Assembly (NCBI GenBank): GCA_946406115.1 | Contig: OX291548.1 | Location: 7,242,373-7,306,372, forward strand | Reading direction: 5' to 3' | DNA length: 64,000 bases | From: Apoda limacodes | Taxonomy: Eukaryota > Arthropoda > Insecta > Lepidoptera > Limacodidae | Shown: in pieces, positions 22,143 to 34,100 of the stretch | Numbering within the stretch: the first letter of the stretch is position 1 | Layout: each line of letters opens with the position of its first letter | Translations under genes and position numbers: made by a program | Notes under the pieces: model-generated | Told to the model about the DNA's origin: nothing | Seen by the model: only the letters and a program-made list of their open reading frames with translations | Databases searched by the model: none

Positions 22143-25100
22143 CTGCAATATCAATTAATTATTTTATTCACTGTATTTAAAAAGGTAATCTTTGTTCCCA
22201 TTACTACCACTATGCTGTACTACCGGTGGTACTAATACAAAATTAATTTCAGTAGTCACCCTATTTCCACAATTTGTACTGGCCCAACGTGTGTACTATG
22301 ACCCAAATGCCCTTGGAAAATTAAACAGTGGGGACGATTGAAAAAGCTAATAAGGAAGTACTCTGGCTATAGACAATTTCATGGCTCTCATGGTTATACA
22401 ATAATAAATATTTTACCAGCATATTTGTATACTTGATATTTATTATAAAGAACATACATAACATGGGGTAGGTGTAGACCAGGCTGAGACCAAAGACTTC
22501 CTCTTGCTACAATCGACTTGCATCAAAGCTAAATTTATGGATACTCTTTATAATATAGGATAGTAAAGAATATTTATAAATTTACCTGTAATATATTGTT
22601 AATATGAGCCATAAAATAAGCATAATTGAAGCGTTACTTGCCTTAGCTGCAGTAACTTCAGCAGTTTTTTTGGCTATTTTATCATTGAGTTCCTTTTTCC
22701 ATTGTTCTAATTTTGCAAACTTAGCTGCTACTTCTTTCTCCCTCTGTTCAATTTTCAATTGCTCTTCTCTTTTCTTATCCGCAACGGTTTTCATCATCTC
22801 CCTAATAGTGAATGGAAATGCAACAGACTCAAATTCCCTTTTGTCCTGAATGTCTTGTTTTGTAGGCCAACATATACCTAAAATTGAATATGTATTTCTA
22901 CTGATTAACAAATAAATAACTAATGAACAAATAAATAAATGACTTTAGTCACTAGGAGTTGTATGTGACGCTCATTACGAGCGTATTTCCAGATCAAAGA
23001 TGTAGTTGAGATTTTAATCAGTCAGACTTGTGCCTCGGTAGCTCAGTAGTAGAGGACTTGCACGGAATGTAAGGATCGCAGGTTCAAGTCCTGGCTAGCG
23101 GTTAATCTTTTGACTGCATCTTTGATATGAAAGTATTTATTTATATTGATGATATTATAGCCATGGATATGGCATATATAACATATTTTCTTCTAAGACT
23201 CTAACCTTCAGGGAGTCATAATATTTACCAGACTCTATAGGTGGCGGGGAAAAGAGTTAGGAATGAAAAAGTAAAGTTGTATGAATTAAACAAAAAATTT
23301 TTTGAATATTTACAATAAAAAAAAAATCAAAAATAAATTAAACATTTCGTTTTGACTGGATTCTCATGGGCATTGACGAACCCGGTCAACTTTGGAGCGC
23401 TGTAACAGCGTTTTAAATCAATGAAATTAAAAAAAAATTACAGAGAAAAAATTTCCCCAAAAGATCATCTACAAGATTGGTCTGAGGAAAGTTTTTTGTA
23501 AAATGTATAAAAAAAAAGTTAATAGAGCAAAAAAGAAAATTTTCTCACTTTTTTGCTTATAACTTCTTTAATTTTTAATTTAGGGCAAAAAGTTACTGAA
23601 CATATTTGTAGGAAAACAATTTTCTACAAATTATGTCTTTACGAATTTTTTGTAGGACGCGTAGTTTTCGAGATATCGCGAAAAAAGTGTTTTCACCCCT
23701 TTTTCCAAGATGATAGCCGGATGACAAGGGTGGCGATCCCTCAAACTTGAGGTTAAGCTTCTATTGACACCCCACACATGTCCCAAAAATAAAATTGCGT
23801 CCTCTAACAAATGCAAAGCTCATGCAACATTTCAATTGATTTGATTGAGTCACCTCTCATCTGATATGTTTTTAGGGTTCCGTACCCAAAGGGTAAAAAA
23901 CGGGTAAAAAAAAAATTACTAAGACTCAGCTGTCCGTCCGTCCGTCTGTCACCAGGCTGTATCTCATGAACCATGATAGTTAGACAGTTGAAATTTTCAC
24001 AGAAGATGGATTTCTGTTGCCGCTATAATATAATGAAATAAATATTTAAGGGGGCTCCCATACAACAAACGTGATTTAATTGCTCGATATTGATAACAGC
24101 ATCAGGAAGACTCTTGAAATATTTACAGAATATTTAGTTATATATTCACTTTGAAAAGAAATAATTAAATTAAAATAAAACAAATATTTAATAATTAACA
24201 AATACAAACGTGATTTTTTAGCCGTTTTTATAGACAATGGTACGGAACCCTTCGGGCGCGAGTCCGACTCGCACTTGGCCGATTTTTTCAAATAGATTTC
24301 TTTAACATTTTATGATGTTGCAGCAACATGTTTGTTGCCCGCTGGGGATGTGATGTTGGTGCTCCCATGCTTTCGTGACTCGCGTTTCCTTATTTCGAAG
24401 AATAGTTATTACTCCACAATAATTTGATGACATTGAATATTGATATATTTTTTTTGTGTACGTATTAATTTTACAAAAAATGTTTGTAGATTCTTGATAA
24501 CCTTGAATTAATCTGCACACATTCGATGTCGATGTACACTTTGACCAATTCTATAAGGTTTTTATTATTCATATACCTATAGTTTTTAACATACCTTTGA
24601 CCAACAGATGTAACCGGACAACGAAACTGTAAAAGTTTCAGCCCTTGATACCATTAATATTAGAATGTGTTATATGTAGGTATCACATAAAACATATTGA
24701 AGGTAGGAATTAAAACAAGGACTTAATAAATCAGTTTAACTGTAACACTCTAAGATGTCGTTTCATTTATACATACCAAACACTTCATGGTGTCAGGTGT
24801 GATCTAAAGTTGTCTAAAAACTTATCATAGTGCTATCAGGAATCATGGCAGATAAAAATAGCAGTCATAATAGTTCAACAGCAAGTGTGAGTCACGACTC
24901 ACGCGGGCATCCAACAGCCGCCGCCAATGCTTGACGCGGGCAACATGGCTAACAATTGGCGAGAGTGGAAGAAAACCTTTGATTGGTATTTGATAGCTTC
25001 AGGTCGTGAAAACTCAACCGATGGCGAAAATGTGCTTTATTTTTACATTCGATTGGTAAACTCGGTCGTGACCTGTATGAAGAATTTGATATCGAAAGTA

Positions 25101-28100
25101 ATGACCAAAACAACTATAAAAATTTATGTAACAAATTTGATAAAAGATGCGACCCACATAAAAATGTTAACTTTGAAAGACACCTGTTCTTTGAATGTTA
25201 TCAGCTTTCCGAAGATTTTGACAAATACCTAGCATCGCTGAAAGTGAAAAGTAAATCGTGCGATTTACGCACCCTTAGAGAAAGCTTGATACTAACTCAA
25301 ATGTTAAGGGGAATTAAAGATGGCTCATTACGAGAGCGGATGCTTCGAAAGAGTAATCTGGAACTGGAAGAGGCTGACTCATGGTGTCGAGCCGCAGAAG
25401 TGGCCAGTGGACAAGCGGGAGCGCTGCGGGGTCGAGCGGTGCGGCCGCGTTGCTGCCGCCGCCGCTGGCAACCGACGGGGACATGGCGCGGGCTCACCGG
25501 CACCAACAGCGTCTCCTAACACCTTCAACAAAATGGGACACCAGAAACTAGGATTGCAGAATTACTCGCAATGATGTCACCGACAATCGCGGCCGTAAGT
25601 GTTTTTTTTGCGACAGTTTTCATAAGCGTAACAGATGTCCGACTCATAATGTGAAATGTTTCGTTGCAATCGATCAGGACATTTCGCAAAGTGTTATATT
25701 AAAGAAGTGCATTATACATCTGATGAAAGAAGTGATACTGAAGAGATGATCATAAATGGTATTGAATTAAATTCTATAAACAGTAAACCATGGTTTACGA
25801 CAGTGTCAGTAAATGGAGTGGCGGTCTCGTTTAAAGTAGACAACGGTGCATACGGGTACGTCATGTCCAAAGTGAGTTTTTTGGCTGCAGGGTTCCGTAC
25901 AAATACATTGCACGAAACTGATACAGTTTTGAGAGAGGTCAGTAAAAATAAGAACTGTTCAAAAAAAAATTTTACATTAGATATTAATTGTTATAATCTG
26001 TCTCGCGAAGTGTACACAGAGTTAAATTTAATTATGAGAATTATGAAATTAATAATGTTACTGATGAATTGTTAAAAAAATATGATTGTGTATTTCAAGG
26101 CATAGGTCGTATGACTTATAGGTCGTATGATTATCATACATAAAATAATAATTGACGAAAAAATTCCTCCCGTGGTCAGGAGTTCACAAAGAATTCCGCT
26201 TAAATTAAAACCTAAATTAAAAGAGGAATTAGATCGTTTGCAAAGTCCTAACATAATTCAAAGTATGGACGAACCTACAGATTGGGTATCGAGTATTGTC
26301 CTGATCGAAAAACCTGATGGTAGACTACGTTTGTGCATGGACCCCCGACATTTAAATAAGGCCATAAAGCCTAGCCATTTTCAGCTACCATCTCTTGACG
26401 ATATCACTGCCAATCTTTCTGGTTCAAAATATTTTTCGCTACCTTGATGCTAGCAAGGGTTTTTATAAGTCTTAGATGAAGTTAGTTCAAAGCTCTGTAT
26501 GTTCGGAATTCCGTATGGTAGATTTATATTTCTAAGACTACCTTTTGGGATTTGTTCAGCTACAGAAGTCTTTCACAGTGCAATGTTTAAGACGTTTTCT
26601 ATGGAAGGGGTAGAATTATTTGTTGACGATTTATTAATTCATGGGAAAACAAAAGCAGAACATGATTCTAGACTAGAAGCAGTTTTAAAAATAGCAGTAG
26701 AAAATGGAGTGAGATTTAATCGAGATAAATGTGTGATAGGGGTCACTCAATTGAAATATCTGTGTCACATATTTGACGGAGAAGGCATGAAACTCGATCC
26801 AGACAGAGTAACGGCACTAAAAAACATGACCCACCTAATTACAGAAAAGAGCTGGAATGGCTTTTGGGTATGGCTAATTATTTGTCGCGTTTTATACATA
26901 ATTATTCTCAGTTAGTAGAACCCTTAAGAAACTTGTTTAAGCGTAACGTTGATTTTAAGTGGAATGAATCTTATAACAAAATATACTAAAATATAAAAAA
27001 ACGCATTATGAGCGCTCCGACACTTAAAGTACCATGACCCAAAGAATCTATAGTACTGTCGGTAGAAGCTAGTTTACACGGATTAGGTGCGTGTCTGCTG
27101 CAGGGCGGGCGGCCGATCGCTTTTGCAGCACGTACACTTACACCGACGGAGTCTAGATGGGCTCAAATAGAATAAGAAACACTAGCAATCGTTTTTGGGT
27201 GTTCTAAGTTTCATCAATACATTAATGGTCACCGACATGTCAGTGTAGAAAGCGATCATAAACCTTTGGAAATAATCTTTAAAAAACCCCTAAATGTAAC
27301 CCCTGTGAGACTGCAGAGAATGATGTTGCGCCTACAAAAATATTCCTTAAAAGTACAATATGTTCCCGGTAAGTTGATGTTTATTGCAGATACTCTATCA
27401 CGTGCCCCCTCGGAAAGCAGCAGAGATGACGAAATGGAACATAAGGTTGATGTACACGTCGGACGGAACTTATTACCAAAATGTAAATTTTAGTGAAGCG
27501 AAGCTAGATCTAATTAAGCAAGAAACAGACAAAGATGTAACACTGTGTGGCATAAGAGATTATTATCACATTGGCTGGCCGCATACAAAACATCTTCTAA
27601 GTTCTATAAAGTCGTACTGGTCATTCAAAGAAGACCTACACTCAATTAACGGTGTGATATTTCAAAGAAATCGAATCGTCATACCGGAAACCTTACGATG
27701 TGAAATCAATCATACAAAAAGGCCATCTAGGCATAGAAAAGAGTAAACAGAGAGCTAGAGATGTGATGTGGTGGCCTGGGATGTCCAGGGACATAGAGGT
27801 AGCAGTGCGTGCGTGCGACACGTGCGGGGAGCAGCGCGCCGCACGCGCAGCCCGACCGCCCATGGGAGGTGCTCGGGGCTGACATATTTCAAATAAAAAA
27901 TAAATATTACGTTCTTGTAGTAGACTACTATTCAAAGTTTGTGGAAGTCTTATCTCTAAGCGATTTGTGTAGTATAACTGTTATAAGGCAATTAAAAAGC
28001 ACTTTTGCACGTTACGGGATACCTAAAAAATTAATAACGGACAATGGTATGCAGTTTGTTTCAGAGGAGTTTAAAATGTTTTTTAAAAAATGGAAATTCA

Positions 28101-31100
28101 GACACGTCATAAGCTCTCCTTACTACGCGAGATCAAACGGTCTAGCCGAACGTAAAGTACAAACCGTTAAAAAATTAATGGAAACAGTTGCTAAATTTTC
28201 GAAACACGGCAGTAACGGGAGAAAAATACTCACCGGCTCAATTATTAATGGGCCGAAGACAAAATACGAGATTACCTACATATAATAAACTACTTGACCC
28301 CAAAACCCCTGTGAAACAACATATTATGACCTTCATACACGCAAATTGCCCGTATTGAGAACGGGAGACAACGTGCGCATACGCGAGCCGAGCCGCACTA
28401 GCGGAGCCGCGGGCGCCGGGCGCTGAGTGCGTGCGCATGTCTCGCCGCCCGCCGCTGAGCCGCGCTCGTACTGGGTGCACACGCCGGACGGCGGACGGTA
28501 CCGTAGGAACCGTGAGCACATACTCACTGCACCGGAACCGCCTCAGTATGCCGTTAACTGCCTACCTAACCCTAGCTATAAAACAGTCTATTACGATGAA
28601 TTCGATGACACCTATGAGTCGAAATTTAATAAGCAACCTAACGGATCAGATGTTAACAATACTGCGCAAACTCAATACTATGCAACTCGGTCTGGAAGGC
28701 AGGTTCGTCCACCTGACCGTTTTGCCTTGCATGCATAAATATTACAGTTACACATCATTAGTTATGCTAACTAGTAACTGTAATTACTCATTAGTTACCT
28801 AGTACTTACAAAAATATCTAATGTCAAAAAAAAAATTGAATGCTATGTGGATGTATGAATAAAAATAATTAACCAAAAAATATAATAAAAATCCTAACTA
28901 TAATTATTAGTTGCATGTTGTTAACTAGCATATATTTCTGTATATATATAGCTAGAGATATTATGAAATTATATTATATATCATCAACCTCACTTTTTTA
29001 TGTATTAAACCTTAAACTATAAAGTAAGAGAATACATATGTAAATGTTAGTTTAAGTAGTTGATATGTATCTATCTGTACCTATTCTATAAGTGTCATGT
29101 ATGTGATACCAACTCATTTTATTTCATTTTTCGAATATTGTAATCAAAAGGAAAAACATGGTATATGTAGGTATCACATAAAACATATTGAAGGTAGGAA
29201 CTAAAACAAGTACTTAATAAAACAATTAGCTGTAACACTCTAAGATGTCGTTTCATATATATATACCAAATAAGCCATGAGTGAGCGTACAGAAAAGACG
29301 TGTTGACTAAAGTAATTTAATATTTTTACTATACTAATAAGCAATTTTGAACTAAATTTAAATAAATTTAAGACTGATTTATATCTGCACTGTGACAAAA
29401 CCGTAGCACATTTTAAAACTGCGCACTCTAGAACGAGGCGATAGTGCGTTATTAAGGTGCATTCACAAGCACGTCATTGATAATGACGTGAGTGTAAAAC
29501 GATCTCCGACAAACGAAAGAGGAGGATCACAACCGGACCTGTCTAAACTGCCTGCTGAAAGTGATCCTTCACATTTTCTATTTTGCAAAAGAAAACAACC
29601 TGAAAATGATCAAAATATAACAAAACAGCTTTCAGACTTCCGAGAAGAAATAATATGTATTCTAAAGACCCAAAACCAAACCCTGGTCAAAATTTCAAAT
29701 GACGTAGTAGCTATGAAAGAAGAACTTAAAAGCCTTCAAAATAGTACACGAAGCCTAGCCGCAGAGCAACATATTATTAAAGGTAAACTTTCTGATTTAA
29801 CAGCAACCCACAAAGCCTCAAACAATAAAATTGAAAGTCTACAAAATGACGTAAAACTTCTTAAAACTGTATCCCGCAAAGAGGAGTTACCAATAGTGGT
29901 GTGAGAAAAAATGATGTCTTAGCTTCAGGAAAGATACAAAAGGGAAAAAAATATTATAATTGTTGGTATACCAGAGCTCAAAATAAAGGATCCACAAGAA
30001 AAAACATCGCTGATGCCAAAGAAGTCGAAAGAATTTTAAAAAATATGTTACCAGAATGCCCCGAACCTACCAAACTATTTCGAATTGGTAAACAAAATGC
30101 TAAAAAAGATCGCCTGCTTAAAGTTTCATTTACATCACACGATACGGTAATATCTATATTACGTAATAAACTACATCTTGCAGACAAAAGTTATAGAATA
30201 TATTCGGACCAAACTCGCCAACAACAAAATTACATGAAAAACTTAAAAGAAGCACTGCAGCAAAGAACCCAGAACGGCGAAGAAAACTTAACTATAAAAT
30301 ATATTAATGGAACTCCCAAAATAATCCAATAGCAGACAAAAAAACTACAACCAATAAGTACACAAGATAGCTGCGGCACTGATGAATATGTTTCATATCA
30401 AACTATAGATAATTACGATGATTTGGTCAGAAGTGAAAATTCCCTAAAATTCTACTATACAAACATCCGCAGTTTAGTAAAACCAGGAAAATTAGATGAA
30501 ATACGGTGCATACTAACTGCTATACGTGATGTCCTAATTATCATACTTGTAGAAACCTGGATAAAATCTGAAGAAGAAGCACAAATGCTACAATTAACTA
30601 AACTTTAGTCATTACTATAACTTCCGAACAAACAAAAGAGCTGGTGGAGTCTCTATCTACATACACGATAGTGTAAAGCACTGTTTGATTGAAGATAAAT
30701 GTGAGGATGATAATCATTTTCTATGGATTCATCTAAAGAAACAGTCACTTAACATCTGTGCTATTTACAAACTAAAACGAACTAATACTAAAAGATTCCT
30801 TGAAGTTTTTCCGAAGACCTACAAAAAAGAAAGCGTGTGATTATATTCGGCGATTTCAATTTCGATGTCTTAAGTAAAGAAAAATGTATTAAGGAATTTA
30901 AAAAAACATTGTTAGAAAAAGGATATTTGTTATTGAATAAAATTGAAAGGAATACTGCACCCGAGAAACGATAACCACAAAAACTATTTTAGACCACGTT
31001 TGCACAGATTTAAAAGAGCGCAACTTTCACCTCGCTATTATAGACTCGGCCCTATCGGATCACAAACACATATATTTAAAAATGAAACAGTACAAACCCC

Positions 31101-34100
31101 AAATCTTAAAAAAAACTCACTTTGAAACCGTGGAATATAATAAATTGTATAAAACACAAGAACTTGTGGACTACGCTGCAATAGGAAATCAGTACACGTA
31201 CAGTAAACGCTGTAAAGGAAAACAAAATTTCAAAAATAAAGATTTTAAACCCTCCCAATACGGATTGGATAAATAAAACTATTATAGCTAAAATAAGTAA
31301 TAGAAATAACATCTGGAAGCAACACAAACGTAACCTCGATGATAAAAAACTAGAAGAGCTATTTAAAAACGAAAGAAACAGTGTGTACACTAAAATTCAA
31401 GAAGCGAAAAATAATTAATACCAGGAAAAATTTGGAGATTGTAAGGGTAAGCCGAAAAAAATGTGGCACTTAATAAACGACCTATCTAACAATAAACACA
31501 AAAAGAGTAGTACTCCTAACAAACTTATAACTGAAAAAGGGTTGATCACAAACTTAAGAGATATTTGTGAAACCTTTAATCAGTACTTTACAAACATAGG
31601 AAAGATATTAGCTGATCAGATACCTCAACAATTTCACACCTCACAGAACATTACACTCAAAACTGAGCTATCAGACTTTAAACCTGCTACTGTAGAGGAA
31701 GTCAGTAAAATAATAGATAACCTAAAAGTAAACTCAAGTGCAGGCATAGATGGTATAAGTGTTAAAGTAATAAACTGCGTCAGGGACATTATAATTGAGC
31801 CACTAACAAAATGTATCAACAAGTGCTTGGAAATAGGTTTCTTTCCAGACACACTAAAAACTGCAGAAGTTACTCCAGTCTTTAAAACAGGCAATAAACA
31901 TAGTACAAGTAACTATAGACCCATATCTGTTCTACCAATTATTTCAAAAGTTTTTGAAAAAATATTACATAAACGGCTTACTGCATATTTAACTGATACT
32001 AATTTTTTGTATGAAAGGCAATATGGCTTTAGACCAAAATCTAATACACTCTCCGCCACTATTGATCGTGTTACTAAAATTAAAACTAATATTGACCAAC
32101 GGCGTATAGCATTGGGTGTCTTTATTGATCTGAAGAAGGCCTTTGATACTGTCAGCCATTCGCTATTACTAACAAAACTATCTTATATAGGAATATCTGG
32201 GACAGCATTAAAAATCTTCCAATCTTACCTCACAAACCGCTATCAGGTTGTAAAAATTGACCAAAATGTAAGCAAACCAAAATTATGGTGTGCCTCAAGG
32301 ATCAATTTTGGGCCCATTGCTATTCCTTATTTATATTAATAATATTTACAAAATAGGCCTAAAGGTTTGCATTTACTATCAACTTAATGAAGAAATTCAC
32401 ACGCAGATATCTATGAAAATAAAAAAATAAAAATATATCGATATTATTACTACGACGGGCTCACCATATCTACACTCGGCCACCGAGAACTAACTATGGA
32501 AAGAAAAGTATCGAATACGAAGGAGCAAAAATGTATAATACATTACCGAAGACAATAACAGAAACTTAGTCACTAGCAATCTTTAAAAGAAAATTAAAAT
32601 GTCATATTTTAAACAGTGTTAATAAATAGGAGACTAACGTCCAATATAAACTCAGCCTTACGATAACTACTTCGACCTTATCTACGCATACACAACGAGT
32701 TTTGTTAATGAGCCATATACTTATTTGGAATAAAGTATAAATTGTTAACTATTCTACCCTCAATTAACTTAAGCTTAAGCTCATTTACGGATAACCTTTA
32801 GTTTTAACAATAGTTAATGTCTATTTCTCGATCTAAGTGATTTGTAATCTTTGAGAAATAAATATATCTAAACCTAAATACTTCAGAATGAGTAATAGCT
32901 ATCAAATGCTAAGTAATTCTCTCTTTTCAAATTTTTTTGTTAATTGTTTCTTTATAATCATAACACGACTTCTGCTTAGACAGAGACATATTAATCAACT
33001 CTCGTTCTGTAGACTAGTGCGCGTACCTTTAGCTATAACTAAGCTAGGCACGCTCGGCCTTAAGCGCTGTGACGTCATTTTACTTTGCGCCGCTAGCGCC
33101 ACGTAAGAGCTAGCGTTTTTGCTTACGCACTAGAAAAGCGAACTTTAAACTGCTCTAACTTTGTCAGTTTTTATCATATGATAATGTGAAAATTTATGTT
33201 TTGAAAAAAAATTTTCATAGAAAAATAAAAATAAATTGAGTGGAATAGTCTATTGGCATATTCGATTTATTAAGATCACGGTTTATAGTTAGGTTAAAAT
33301 CCAACAGATGGCGCTAAAGTTAAAACATTAACAAATTTCAAGCCGATGAAATTATAAACCAACATATTTATGATAGAAACAATACCATGATAGTTTAGTG
33401 CCAAGAAAGAAATAGCAATATGGTGGAAATCGAAATATTATACAGTTAAATAAATGTTGCACCATAAATAATTTGAAAAAAAGTACTGGCGGTCTCATCC
33501 CTAAAATCAACCTTTCCTAAACAACCTTAAGGTTCAATAATGGTTTGGGATAAGAATTTTATTTCTCAAAAAAATTAAAGACATTCACTTAATTGAGAAA
33601 CACAGGTCATTAAGAGAATACAATTCGCAGCGCCTCGCAGCGTGCTTCATACAAACGAATTTTCCACTTATTTTTGACAAGATCAAACACTGTGATATTT
33701 TGTACATATGATCTCAAGCCAAATATCTATGTCTATGGTTTTCCGAAATCCTGAAAAATGTTATTTCTAACTTAAAATTTTAATTGATTCCATTTGTATG
33801 AAAAAAAATAATGCTCTGTAACTTTTAACCTAAACAATTTAATAGAAAACTGGCACAAAGCAGACCTATATATTTATTCTTAAAACACGTCTTCAAAATT
33901 TCACGATGTTTGATTAGGAAGTGTCAAAGAACGCTGCGAGGCGCCGCGAATCGTATCCTCTTAAAAAATAAATGCGTAATTGATGTACGTAAGTTGTCAT
34001 AACGAAGCTAGTGGTCCAACTACTTGCGATCGGTGCAGAACAAGATAAGAACGGTGTCTATTACGTACATCTCCAAATGTGATAAAAATATTTTTAAAAA

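Larger units (their letters stand above)
24668..29268 (+). mobile_element. Gypsy (Ty3) LTR retrotransposon, Mag-like, complete but decayed
   Basis: 4.6 kb bounded by two ~110-bp LTRs (24668-24778, 29159-29268), with gag, zinc knuckles, protease, RT, RNase H and integrase in Gypsy order. The very short LTRs and the RT resemble the Mag lineage first known from silkworm; that assignment is inference. Frameshifts and stops interrupt gag, RT, RNase H and integrase, so it cannot be autonomous. Target duplication is not evident. It sits antisense within intron 1 of GADD45GIP1. Confidence 0.9.

Noticed and set aside
22604..22849. Hydrophobic plus-strand ORF
   Set aside because: Antisense of the Lys/Glu-rich GADD45GIP1 exon 2; hydrophobicity is the complement effect.
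23032..23104. Functional tRNA gene
   Set aside because: Acceptor stem does not pair, position 33 is C and no terminator follows; kept as tRNA-like repeat.
25244..25574. Arg/Ala-rich ORFs on both strands
   Set aside because: Arise from a GC-rich gag block with few stops in any frame.
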